From contig OX246745.1 in assembly GCA_945910005.1 (NCBI GenBank), forward strand, positions 37,939,800 to 38,003,799: a stretch of DNA of 64,000 bases, written 5' to 3'. Origin of the DNA: Isoperla grammatica (taxonomy: Eukaryota; Arthropoda; Insecta; Plecoptera; Perlodidae). Numbering within the stretch: position 1 is the first letter of the stretch; every line of letters starts with the position of its first letter. A program made the translations under genes and the position numbers. The notes under the pieces were generated by a model that saw only the letters and a list, made by a program, of their open reading frames with translations, was not told where the DNA came from and ran no database searches. Below are positions 46,656 through 56,879 of the stretch, piece after piece.

Positions 46656-46904
46656 CTCAATCATACTTGGGTGATATGTATACCCGGGTTACGGCCCTGA
46701 GCAACACTCACACTGCATGAACCACCATAGCTTTTGTCCTCTCTCTCCCTCTCTCTCTCCTACTAGAATTCCAGGTATGTCCAAAGCCAACTTAAAGTAG
46801 TACTTAACCTATGCTCATACAAAAACTAAACCACCCAACAAAACGTGTACGTGTAACGAAATGTTGAAGATCATAAACCGATCAAAAATAAAACCTATAA
46901 GTAC

Positions 46905-47215
46905 CTGCCTGCCCAGGGACTGATACCTTATCGTGGTGGGCAGGTTTGCGTGCTTTGTTGATCCCGAGAGCTATGCCGGCGGAAGCGTATGCTTCTGGTA
47001 GGGCCACTCTAGCCGGACTGGTCGAGGAGGAGAAGTCAGACGAAATGCAGGTCACATCCTCCCCACTCCCTTTTCCTCCCGCTTCCCCTATCCTCCTCGC
47101 CCTCCTACTTGCCCCTTTGCTCCAAACAGTCCCCTATTTCATCTCATTATCACCCACTCATCGTCTTGAGTAGCCAAGTTGCAAAAGTATAAGACGTTTA
47201 GCCCAAATATCAATC
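46905..47215 (+). mobile_element. SINE-like element, type II head
   Basis: CCTGCCCA...TGGGCAGG hairpin, GAGAGCTATGCCGGCGGAAG, AGCCGGACTGGTCGAGGAGG, a C-rich block, and tail CGTCTTGAGTAGCCAAGTTG...AAGACGTTTAGCCC with ATCAATC. It is very similar to the 18.0-kb copy. Confidence 0.8.
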
Positions 47216-48079
47216 AATCCAAATTAGGGACTTGTATGCAACCTCTCCTCAACCTTCGAAAGAACTGGGTCATATTAGATCACATGGAGCCACATATCCA
47301 AAATACCTTGTAGACACACAATGCGTAACTCACATCCCTGGACCACTTCCTATCACCGAAGTGATGTCATTTTAGGCATTTCGACGTCACACCTACCAAA
47401 CGGAAGGCCCCGAAAGAACCGCTACCCTGCAGCAATTCACAGCACAACCCCCGTCTCTTGTACCTTAACCGACCCAACAATCGTTGACACGATTGTTGCG
47501 GGAACACTAGCCTGACACTAGCATGCATACACAATGCATATTCTGTATACACATTATGTTTCAAATGTGTAAGTGCCCCCCCCCCCTTGGCCTTACTGGT
47601 TGTTCTGCCCGGCCTGCTTCTTAGCGCCTTTCCGCCCCTGGGTTTATGTTCAGTCGTAGTTTGGTGTATACTCGTGTATATGTCAAATGGCTTTGGTCAA
47701 TTAATTATATAGTTCGTCTTCTTGTTCGCTCCAACTCAATTCGTGCTTTTCACCACATTTTTCATTTCCTTATCTTTGTCGCTGTTAGTTTTTTCTGCCA
47801 TGTTGTACGCCTGCGTCATACCGTGTGTTGTTGTTGTTGAATCTACGTTTGGAAACAGTGGATGGATGGAGCCTCGATCTGTTGTTATGGTTGTCCCAAC
47901 GAAAGTATTCTGATGCTTACGAGAGTCCAAGTCGACAACTTAATTTTTTACTTTACCAATTCCTACCATCTAATCTAAACAGGTCCATTGGAGATAATTT
48001 AAGACTGTCCGTTGGTTACCTGTAACTGTGGATGTGGCCAAACCGCTTGTGCACTCGACTAAGCCGAACCGTGCAAGAG
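47216..48079. other. Unassigned DNA
   Basis: No gene was recognised. A C13 run followed by TTGGCC lies at about 47,576. Confidence 0.4.
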
Positions 48080-48240
48080 GCCATCCCCTTGCCCCCCACA
48101 GCCCCACTGAAGATTGCCTCTCCCACTTGACCCTGCCCTCCCTAGCTGGACTCCCATAAGACGACCCCTGAGATGTATATGAATCTGATTCGTAAAACGT
48201 CACTTGAGCTAAGTTGATGAGATCGTCGTTAAACAAAAAA
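48080..48240 (+). mobile_element. SINE family 1, 5'-truncated
   Basis: CCCACTGAAGATTGCCTCTC, CACTTGACCCTGCCCTCCC, AGACGACCCCTGAGATGT, GAATCTGATTCG and the ending ATCGTCGTTAAAC followed by poly-A. The head is absent. Confidence 0.7.
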
Positions 48241-48310
48241 AAAATAATAATAATAGTGATTAGAAAAAATATTGATGATGATGATAATAATATTAATCAA
48301 TAATTATCAA

Positions 48311-48500
48311 ACACAGGCCACTAGATGGTATTCATGGAGATGTCCAGGGTTTGTTTGTTTAATTGTATTAACATCTAGGAGACCTAAGGGAGGCCTCCGT
48401 TCTGTCCATCGCTCGTCGTGTGATATAGCTTCTATCGTGGCCCTTCATAAGATTCTACGTTGGAGGTGTCAATGCCGCTATCTGACCTGAGCTCATGACA
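48311..48500 (+). repeat. 190-bp dispersed repeat, copy 1
   Basis: It matches 54,949-55,139 over its whole length: CCACTAGATGGTAT, AACATCTAGGAGACCTAAGG, GTCCATCGCTCGTCGTGT, GCCCTTCATAAGATTC and CCGCTATCTGACC. No TIR or tRNA box was seen. Confidence 0.85.
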
Positions 48501-48751
48501 TTATTTGAACACCATTTTCACTGCGGTTGCGGCAGACATACGTTGAGCACCCAGTAATGACATGGCCCTATGATGATTGTAGAGCAGCTATGAAATCTGT
48601 AATAAATATTTACAACCATAAACACTTATCTTCATTGCCTTCCTATTGTTAGAGATTCCTAACCTAAAAACTTACAAGGAACAATGTGGCCCGCCTAGAT
48701 AATTTCTTGGCCAATACATCATTTATATAAGGTGTATTATAAATAACAATA

Positions 48752-49018
48752 GTGACTCTGCTAGTCGTAAGAGGCAACGAAAGGAGACCCTGCCTCCCCC
48801 CCCCCCCCACTGTCCTACTGCAGATTTCTCCTCCCACTTGGCCCTGCCCACCCTTGTTGGACTCCCGTATGACGACCCACGCGACGTACAATGTATTTGA
48901 TTTGGATGTGGTTTTATTGTTCATCATCATCTTCTCATCTTCATTATCACCCGCTCATCGTCTCGATTAGCCATTGTTGCACAAATATGAGACGTTAAGC
49001 CCCATTAATCAATCAATC
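48752..49018 (+). mobile_element. SINE family 1, type I core and tail
   Basis: GACTCTGCTAGTCGTAAGAG, a C-run, TTCTCCTCCCACTTGGCCCT, TATGACGACCCACGCGACGT, GTCTCGATTAGCCATTG and tail GAGACGTTAAGCCCC with ATCAATCAATC. The far 5' head is missing. Confidence 0.85.
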
Positions 49019-49150
49019 ATAAATAACAATGGCCTAGGCCAAACCACGACGGACATAGACCATATCCTCTGGCGTTCTTACAAAATAAAACGTTTTTAAA
49101 ATGCATCTTAAGCTAGAATCTACATGATTGTGCCGGTAGTGTAACAATGC

Positions 49151-49306
49151 AATCATCACTTCTGTGATCTCTCCGTATTTACTGAAATATTCCCGATGAC
49201 TCTCTGGACTTCTTTGCCAGCTCAAACCACCGATGAACATCTTCCCCGGGTCGTTGGGAACTTCGGCCGGCGAACCACCAGCACCACCGTCCTGCGCCTG
49301 GGACTC
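49151..49306 (-). pseudogene. Musashi-like RRM1 fragment
   Basis: The minus strand encodes [14 protein letters not shown] followed by [17 protein letters not shown]. It closely resembles the start of RRM1 of Musashi RNA-binding proteins, which bind UAG-containing mRNA elements. The RNP2 motif (MFIGGLSWQ) is intact; the expected leucine in ESLREYF is histidine. After about residue 30 the similarity stops, before RNP1, with no consensus splice donor. Unrelated sequence continues to a stop at 49,034, beside a SINE. A truncated gene copy or retrocopy is most likely; a diverged real exon is possible. Confidence 0.7.
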
Positions 49307-49737
49307 AATAATAAAATTTATGTTGGATCGTTTTTCTCAAAACTACGACTAAAACTAAGGAGAATAGAGAACCGGGCTAAGTAAAGCGGCTCCCTTTCTT
49401 ATCAAACGCTCTGTCACACTACCTACACGATACACAAAAAAAAAAAAAAAAAAAATGGCTCTCAATGTTAAAAAATTACCCACACATTGACCTCGTAGCG
49501 CCTTGGTATAAATGCTTTTATATTGTAATCATTTTGTATGAAAAAAAATTAATTGATAAATTCAGTATTCAGCTAAATGTTTTGATGTACTTTGTATTTG
49601 TTTTATATTTGTTGTTTTAGACAACAGGAACCATACCTATTGAGGTATGGCTCTGTTTTGAGAGCCGCAGGCAGTGTGGTGAGGTGAAGGTTCAGCTGAC
49701 CTGCACTTTTGCACGCTACGCATTACACTCTCATTTC
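49307..49737. other. Unassigned DNA
   Basis: Contains an A19-type run at about 49,436-49,455. Nothing else recognised. Confidence 0.35.
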
Positions 49738-50192
49738 TTAAAGGTGGGCTGTCACGAAAAATAAAATGTGCTCATTCACTCAAAAAGTCGAACACCGAAA
49801 ACGCGAAGTCTCTACGATTTCGCATCAAGTAGTTATACCGATATAACGCCTAGCAGACGATTTTGTGACGTCAGCGCTACGTATCGTGGGCCAGCCGCGC
49901 CCGGCTCGCTGCCTTGATTTGTGTGCGGTGTGAGGCGGTGAGCTACGCACCTGTCTCTCTCAACGTGCGTGTTGCTTTTGTACATTGTCAACCTTCCGCA
50001 ATAGTTTTTCATGTGTGTTATGACGACCACATGTGGTAATAATAAGTGACTTTAAACGCATAGGAACAATATTGTAGCTGTGAATGTGTGATACGAACGT
50101 TCATCAGTATCTATTTCCAAAGTTTATTTTATCGTGTTTTGTCTCTGCAGTGACTGTGTTTTTTGTATGATCGTCATATTTTAAATTTTATC

Positions 50193-50857
50193 ATGCCGTC
50201 CTGTTCGGTCTATGAGTGTTCTCATAGTCCTGGGCAAGTAATTGACGGAAACGCATCAGTTTCCACAAGTTTCCAAACAGGAATCGATCTCCAGTCCGTC
50301 ACAAAGCATGGGTGAATAAAATCAGTCGGGTTGGTTTTGTGCACAGTGCGACTTCGGTGGTATGTTCAAATCACTTTACTCCTGCCGATTTCCACACATC
50401 TGCACAGCTGAAGGTAGATTTTGGTCTGTTTGCAAGTAGGTGTAACCCTGTGCTAATCAAAAGTGCAATACCGTCAAAAAACGTGAAAGGTTTTCAGGGA
50501 TCTGTTGTGTCATCGTCATCCTCAGCATCCGAGCCACAATCGAAAAGGCGTCGAAACACGTCGGTAAACATTAGAAAGAAGACAGTAGCCGAAGCCATGG
50601 AAAATGCCGGCGGTAATACTTTGACGGATGTAGAACCAGAAGTAGTCATTAGTGAACCGGACATCACTACATATTATACCGACATTGCACATGATCGCGG
50701 GACGACTCGAGACATTGGAATCCAGTGCAATCTTATCGGCGACAATCTAGCTGACAATATGACAAGTGCTTGTGATGTAGACCCAGATGAGCGATTGGAT
50801 TCCTCTTATGAGCCAACAATAGAGGAACACACCGACGAGGACGATGACCACAGATAA
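50193..50857 (+). pseudogene. Transposase N-terminus: THAP domain, frameshifted
   Basis: The ATG at 50,193 starts MPSCSVYECSH, the first cysteine pair of a C2CH THAP zinc finger. The frame is lost near 50,250 and resumes in another frame with FHKFPN, then VCSNHF (the distal Cys and His) and an AVPSIF-like SAIPS. Without repair the first frame stops at 50,313. THAP domains bind the transposon ends. A serine-rich then acidic linker follows, and an in-frame TAA at 50,855-50,857 interrupts it. The frame downstream of the TAA is the same. Confidence 0.85.
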
Positions 50858-51562
50858 ATCAGCGATGACGATAGCGATGATGAAGGCAGCGAATGCAACG
50901 CCGACAACAATAGACCTAAAGCTGATACATACGATTCGTTCATTGTTTTATGGGATTGTTTAAAACTGCTATTTGTTTATTGTATGAAATGTGGTCACAA
51001 AGTCACCGACCTACAACAATCGACTAAGGGTGCAGCACTAATTGTTTCAACGATATGCAATATAGGTCACAGACTGATTTGGAGATCGCAAGCATCCAAC
51101 AATCGGTTCGGTGTTGGCACCGTGAAGTTTGCAACATCACTATATTGCACGGGCACGAGCTTCATAAAGTTTCATTCTTTTGCAGAAGCAATAAATATGT
51201 TATTTTTTTCTGAGGCCACGTACTACAGGATCGTGCGTCGATTCATTGCTCCGTGCATAAAACACACGTGGACGGAGCACAGAATGAATAACGCCAGAGA
51301 AGTGACAGTTCGGGAAGGCGGAGCCTGGTTGTCAGGTGACGGGCAATACGATTCGCCTGGGTTCTGTGCCAAATATTGCACGTATACTATTATGGATATA
51401 AAGACTGATAAGATAATAGATTTTATTGTTCTGCAGAAGGGTCTGGTAGCGGGAGAGTTAGAAAAGCCGGCTTGCGACCAACTTTTAACGCGCCTTATTG
51501 AAAATTATGTTATAAATATTGATTTATTCCTCACTGATCGTCACCGGGGATCAGAAAAATGA
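50858..51562 (+). pseudogene. Transposase middle: DDE-type core, first part
   Basis: In the same frame as the THAP linker after one TAA. Conserved features are a helix-rich entry region, LSGDGQYDSPGFCAKYC (likely first catalytic Asp), the TYTIMD strand and FLTDRH (likely second Asp). The pattern, with DVWH further on, is the one I recall for THAP/Kolobok-like proteins in fish and marine invertebrates; residue roles are inferred from that. The frame ends at TGA 51,560 in a short A-run (51,554-51,558), where a one-base length change shifts it. Confidence 0.8.
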
Positions 51563-52268
51563 TAAGAGAAAAGTACGATGGCATCTCACACGAGTTCGAT
51601 GTATGGCATGTGAGTAAGAGCCTGGCCAAGGCTATTAAAGCTGTCGAGAAGAAAGCACCAAGTTTAGAAGGCTGGAAATCAAGTATAATCAACCATCTGT
51701 GGTGGTCATCGATGACCTGCAATAACGACGACGATGTTTTGATCGAAAAATTCAAATCGGTTCTCTCACACGTTACCAATACACATTCATGGGAAGGCAA
51801 CGATCACTTCCACTTGTGTGACCATGATGATCTTGACGAGGAGGAGGAGAGGGACGTCAACTGGATAGATGAGAATTCTCACGATTTTAGAGTCTTATCG
51901 AACATAATTTTGGACAAAACATTCCTTCAGGATTTACGGCATACAAAGCACTATTGCCACACAGGGAGCCTAGAGTCATATCACAATGTGCGGTTAAAAT
52001 ACTTGCCGAAAAGATCAGCCTATCCGGCCTACGAAGTCGCAATTTAATGGCTTATTTCGTCTTGGCGGTTTCTCAGCTTGCTTCGACTTTCGAGGTTCAA
52101 ACTTGTAGGGTTGTAATTGCGACATTATGCCTTAGGATGTATCAATCCAAATATTACGATCAATCACGAAATCCCAATCAGTATCTCGTGACACAGACCG
52201 CGAGTCGACTGCGGCTGGCTACACGTATTTATACCTGTCAAGCAAGGGTTCGGCGCGCGCTACCATAG
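51559..52268 (+). pseudogene. Transposase C-terminal part, two frames
   Basis: After the A-run frameshift the frame continues with HEFDVWHVSKSLAKAI, NHLWWSS and LDEEEERDVNW (acidic, candidate third catalytic residue region), then CHTGSLESYH and YLPKR. It shifts again near 52,040 and continues to a stop at 52,268 as NLMAYFVLAVSQL. Length and motif order are otherwise complete, so decay is recent or partly sequencing error. Confidence 0.8.
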
Positions 52269-52454
52269 AGCCGACCGTAGCGATGACGTTTTCCCCCCTC
52301 CCCTTCTAAAAGTAAACACGCTGTAACTTCCGAACCGATAGCCCGATTCAATTCTAGTTTTCGACGCTCTATTCATTCATACGAGGATTCAAAGTTTATT
52401 AAATAATATGAGTATGGTCAAAAATCATTTTCAACCGTGACAGCCCACCTTTAA

Positions 52455-52987
52455 TTATTATTAGTGAAGCCTGATAGCTGAGTCTAGTGTAATTCCACCC
52501 CACGACAGGATATACACATCCTGTGAAGCGGCACGAACACGTGTACGACAGTTGATTCCTGGCTTTGAAAGAGTAAAGACCTTTTGTATTTTGGATTCTA
52601 AATTATTACTGTCAGCTCAGTTATTATTTGTATTATACTTATTATTTAACTTAACCTTAACTTATTATTTGTGGAGATTCAAGAATAAATTATTGAACCA
52701 TTACCACGTCACCGTTTAATCACCTGCAACTGGCTGGGGTCAGTGTCCTACGTGCTCCCGCTCGTCCCCTCTACCACAGCACTGAGGGCTTGGTACCTCA
52801 CCCGTAACAACTTACCTCTAAAACATAATTTACTGGTACATTGTTGACACGGGACGGCGGCTATGGCTAATGTTTTACTAATGTCGGCCGTAGAAGCCTA
52901 TTTCTCGTAGCCAATAGAAAACGTACACCAAGTTGGCCGTTCTCTTTTCCATCTGGCCTCTCTAGATCTACCTGGTAATACGTCAGC
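52455..52987. other. Unassigned DNA
   Basis: No feature was recognised between the Kolobok element and the hAT MITE. Confidence 0.4.
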
Positions 52988-52995
52988 AGTACTTG

Positions 52996-53525
52996 CAGTG
53001 GCGTAACTAAGGGGAAGGGGGTTAAGGGGGTTTAAACCCCCTCCGAAACTACATCGAGAATGACTTTACTTAATACTACATTTACTTAATACTATAAGAT
53101 TCCTGTGAGGGGTAAGGGTGCCTATAAATAAAAATGCATTAATCAAATATTACAATATGACTCTCTGTGAATTAAAATCTAAATGTATGGGACTTGTGAC
53201 CACAATGTTTCACTTCATCTTGAGATTATATTGAACAACCATAAAACATTAAAAACACAATTTCTTTGCAATTCTTATTTAGAAAGATAATTAATACCTA
53301 GTGTAACATTGTAACTTCAATATAATACAAACAAACGAGTAGTGGTTCGAGTAGAATTATTTGAGTCTAAAAGGCACGAAATAATAATTATAGAAGTGAA
53401 AACAATTTCGCCTTCGCCGAAATGGCCTCCGGCGGCTGGGGCTTCGCCCCAGACCCCTTCCAGTCCCCTCATCTCACTTTTCCCAAATTAACCCCCCCCC
53501 GACATAATTCCTAGTTACGGCACTG
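52996..53525. mobile_element. hAT-type MITE, 530 bp, perfect 8-bp duplication
   Basis: Left CAGTGGCGTAACTAAGG and right (minus strand) CAGTGCCGTAACTAGG are inverted repeats with few mismatches. AGTACTTG flanks both sides exactly (52,988-52,995 and 53,526-53,533). There is no coding capacity. It is the complete reference for the CAGTGGCG-ended fragments at 8,987, 19,113, 22,548 and 29,683. Confidence 0.93.
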
Positions 53526-53533
53526 AGTACTTG

Positions 53534-53885
53534 TAATACAAGGCGGGGCGGGGTATCATTGTCGTCTCCATGATATTGTCTAGCCATGTATACATCTAAT
53601 ATTCTTATATTATCATTGTCAATTTGTCATCTCCTTGATAACAATAATAACAACTATCGTTTTTGTAATCACTTTATTGTGATACTCTCCATCTCCAGAA
53701 AGCTTCATACATTTTTTTTTTATGTTTTGACGTTAGCCCTAAAAAATAATTTTAATTTTCTTTACATCTTGGTGCGTCTTCTTGTTTTTCTAACAAGATG
53801 TCCAACTGCAGTTTAGTTGCCGAGGCCTCGTTATTTACTTGTCAACATACTGAGTGTTCTATGGCTTTGTTTTGATCGTCAGCCC
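53534..53885. other. Unassigned AT-rich DNA
   Basis: Nothing recognised. Confidence 0.4.
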
Positions 53886-53889
53886 TTAA

Positions 53890-54612
53890 CCCTTGACTGG
53901 TATCCTTATTTTCATATACGTAACTGATATGGTGGGGTCAAATATGACCCCAGTTTATATTTTACTTTTTAACTGCCTAAATAACCACAAATGGGAATTA
54001 TTGTGCTGAGGACTAATTGATATAGATTTTATTTATTGTACTTACAATATCGATTGATGTTTTATCAATTATGAGCGCAAGTTACACATTTTTTTCTGAA
54101 AGTAAGTAATTTTCAAACTAAAAAAAACAGTGGATGTTTTAAAATATATATAAACAAATATAATTTTTATTTTCCTTCTTGCGCGTTGATTTATTGTTAG
54201 TAAATATTCAAATTATTCTCTGAAATAAAAAAATTAGAAATATTATGTTTGTATGTGAAACCAACAAGGGTGTCTGTTTTGTATGTTATGAGTACAGTTT
54301 TTGTTTCTTGTTGGTTCAACCAGATTGTTTACTTTTGTCCATTATAGTGAACATGGTTTACAATACGCAAAGTTATGTTTGTTTTTACCCAGAAGAGTTG
54401 TCCGTAAGAGGTATCCTGGGGTCTTTTTTTACCCACGAATTAATTGCCGCCAAACGCTTCGAAGCAACAAAAACACACAACCACTACCTTCAACGCCTCG
54501 GCGGGAACTGAGATTACCTAATTCGCCAGCCGCTTGCTAGAACTTCCTGGTGGTCAAATATAGAACTATATCGTGCTGGGGTCCGCACAGACCCCACCAT
54601 ACCAGTCAAGGG
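53890..54612. mobile_element. piggyBac-like nonautonomous element, 723 bp
   Basis: Both ends begin CCCTTGACTGGTAT and are flanked by TTAA (53,886-53,889 and 54,613-54,616). Inside each end lies GGTGGGGTC...GACCCCA, an additional inner inverted repeat typical of piggyBac-like ends. At the left, a 27-bp AT-rich insertion separates the terminal and inner repeats. A short cysteine-rich frame at 54,245 (VCETNKGVCFVCYEY) faintly recalls the C-terminal cysteine region of piggyBac transposases, but this is weak. Confidence 0.82.
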
Positions 54613-54616
54613 TTAA

Positions 54617-54948
54617 CGCTGTGTTGTCTATATCAACACGGAATGCAATGAGTATAAATCCTGTTGGATAGTAGGTAGAGTCAGTAAGATGCCATCAGCG
54701 ACTTGTTTCAGTTTCAGTTTATCTTCTTTTGATCTGGTAGTCATTATCAGATACTCTAAGTTTAAGAAGGTACGAGGCGGGTCTACATGCCTGATTTTTT
54801 CTAAAGTAGGTTTCTACGGAAGCTGAATGGTCAGCCCTAGCTCTGGATTGGATACCTGGAGCGGTCTAAAAATTAATATAACGTTTAACATTCATTATCT
54901 TAGTCTATATATATAAACAGAAAGTAATACAATTGTAAATAGTTACCG
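54617..54948. other. Unassigned DNA
   Basis: Nothing recognised. Confidence 0.35.
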
Positions 54949-55139
54949 ACACAGTCCACTAGATGGTATGTGTGTGCTTGTCTAGTTTGTGATTTTTTCC
55001 TAGTTTTAACATCTAGGAGACCTAAGGGAGGCCTCCGTTCTGTCCATCGCTCGTCGTGTAATTTATATTCTATCGTGGGCCCTTCATAAGATTCCACCTT
55101 GCAGGTGTCAGTGCCGCTATCTGACCCGAGCTCATGACA
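54949..55139 (+). repeat. 190-bp dispersed repeat, copy 2
   Basis: Second copy of the 48,311-48,500 repeat, same orientation. The two differ mainly around the T-rich segment and at scattered single bases. Confidence 0.85.
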
Positions 55140-55197
55140 AAATTTGGAGACCTAAATGATCTTACAAATTGTACCGTTTGTTTTTTTTATTCATCAA

Positions 55198-55340
55198 CTA
55201 TCCCCGTCTATATCTGGGTAAGAATTGGTATAGATTGACTCTGCCTGTCGTTACAGGCAACAAAATGTATTTCACTCTCTCCCACTCCCCCTGTCAAATC
55301 TGTGTCCTCTTACATGTCACCATTCTCTCCAAAGTGTAAG
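55198..55340 (+). mobile_element. Diverged SINE family 1 head
   Basis: CCCCGTCTATATCTGGGTAA and GACTCTGCCTGTCGTTACAG resemble the type I head and core. The rest has decayed. Confidence 0.5.
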
Positions 55341-56489
55341 TTTTTTGAACCCCTTTTTTTTCTAATTACCTTGGTCTTTATCATTTTGATTGAGTCTACT
55401 TATACGTATTTAGACCGTTGATAAGTGGGTATAGCATATGAGTTACAAACAATGCGTGCTGCTTTTCACTATCTATTTTCGCTCAGTGACGTGGCCTCCA
55501 TTTTACACTTCCAGCGTTCTTTTTCTCGGGCCTCCGGCTGAAGCAAGTCACTTAACCTTGTTGGCTATGTTCATAATCCATAAGAATAAATAATATTCCT
55601 TGTCCTTGCATTTCTCGCAGAGAAGCTGTGGGTGCACCTTAGGTGGGTCAGACTCAACGAGACCAGCTGGTGCTTCGGGGCTCATTAACTGATTGTTGTT
55701 TATTGGATTAACGTGCCAGTGAATCCACCTACATATTAAACTGGCAATACTGTTATTCCACTGCTGAACATACTGTCAATGCCAGTGATCATCTCTGCGA
55801 CAAGCCTACTGCAAAGCTTGGTTATTTTATTCTATGCGTATTCAATGCTCATATTCCAATACCTAGACGACGTTGGCAACCAATAATATCCCATGTCCTT
55901 GCATTTCTGGCACAGATGTTGTGGGTGATGCTTGAAGGTGCTGTAGATGGTCGTGGTGATGACGATGTGGTGATTATTCCCTCTTGCTGGCTCGAGACAT
56001 CATTGAGTTTGGGATGGTGATTACTGCAACTAGAGAAAGCGAATGTATTACTGTTTACTATATTAAAAACAGATTTATTAGAATTAGACGCGACTGTGCC
56101 GAAATGAGATGCGGCCCTGAGATAAGCTAATCTAAATATGACAAAAAGAAGATCTAAAACCTTTTATTAATTTATTTACACCTTATATAAAAATTGTCAC
56201 AAGAACATGCTAAAAATTATGAACGAAAGAGAACAAAAACAACAAAGAATGAACATAACAATGGTAATTGAGAAATGAGTTCAGTATAGGAAGGCGCAAT
56301 CGAACAACGTTTATTACAAGGTTCGTTGCTTGTCGGCTCCAGACTCCGAAGTCAAAGTAACCTTGTCCCTGTGCACCCACACATTCTTATGGCACCTTAT
56401 TTTGTCTTGTTTCGTTTTAAAATACCGATTTCACGTGAAAATCTTGCAGGAAGGTCTGTTTACTTATAAAGCAGAATAATATTCCAATT
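55341..56489. other. Unassigned DNA
   Basis: No gene was recognised. GAATAAATAATATTCCTTGT with CCTTGCATTTCTCGC (about 55,584-55,618) is echoed at about 55,880-55,915, suggesting an old duplication. Confidence 0.4.
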
Positions 56490-56600
56490 TTAAATATCCC
56501 CAGCCGGAACCGGAAATCGAAACCTGGTCTTTCTAGGTATGGGAATAAACCCACTGGACCAACAATTTGATGATTTGCCCTGTATTTCCTTTGCTCATTA
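56490..56600 (-). repeat. tRNA-like SINE head relic
   Basis: The minus strand shows TTGGTCCAGTGGG (A-box-like) and GGTTTCGATTTCC (B-box-like) at roughly tRNA spacing. The stems do not close. Confidence 0.4.
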
Positions 56601-56764
56601 TGTAAAGACTCAGTCAACTTTATAAACGTTAACATTTTTTCTGGCCCTTCTTAAGAAAGAAAAACAGAAAAACTCAAAGTATTTTACCAAAATTGTTTTT
56701 CACTGACGCTTTCTTTACCTCATATTATATCATTCGTCTATATTGACTAGGAAAACCTAACCAA

Positions 56765-56850
56765 AACCTTTGGTCACGATTGCTGGTAGCGGGTATCGAA
56801 CCGGCGACCTCAAGAACTAGAGCCTTGTGTGCTAACACAGGGCCGTCTCT
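56765..56850 (-). repeat. tRNA-like sequence
   Basis: On the minus strand GCCGGTTCGATACCCGC is a good B box, preceded by GTTAGCACACAAGGC. No convincing acceptor stem; a tRNA relic or SINE head. Confidence 0.4.
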
Positions 56851-56879
56851 AGCGATTACTCTCTGCATTTTATTCTATA

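Larger units (their letters stand above)
44271..46699. mobile_element. hAT transposon, 2.4 kb, with perfect 8-bp duplication
   Basis: The left end TAGGGCCGTAAC... and the right end (minus strand) CAGGGCCGTAACCCGGGTA share AGGGCCGTAAC. The CCCGGGTA block also recurs at the left after a 12-bp insertion. AGCAACAC flanks both ends exactly (44,263-44,270 and 46,700-46,707), a hallmark of hAT insertion. The interior holds a hAT-type transposase C-terminus on the minus strand (45,153-45,530) and a 1.06-kb hairpin satellite next to the right end. Most of the transposase is missing, so the element is nonautonomous. Confidence 0.92.
49742..52450 (+). mobile_element. Kolobok-type DNA transposon, 2.7 kb, near complete
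   Basis: Ends are perfect 15-bp inverted repeats: AGGTGGGCTGTCACG (49,742-49,756) and CGTGACAGCCCACCT (52,436-52,450). Both are flanked by TTAA (49,738-49,741 and 52,451-52,454). Inside is one plus-strand transposase gene with a THAP zinc finger and a DDE-type core. TTAA duplication plus THAP plus this core fits the Kolobok superfamily; other THAP-bearing groups such as P elements use different target duplications. The gene has one in-frame stop and three frameshifts, so this copy cannot make its own transposase, but its ends look mobilisable in trans. Confidence 0.92.

Noticed and set aside
49833..50030. 65-codon minus-strand ORF within the Kolobok 5' region
   Set aside because: It lies in the transposon leader opposite the transposase and has no recognisable domain.
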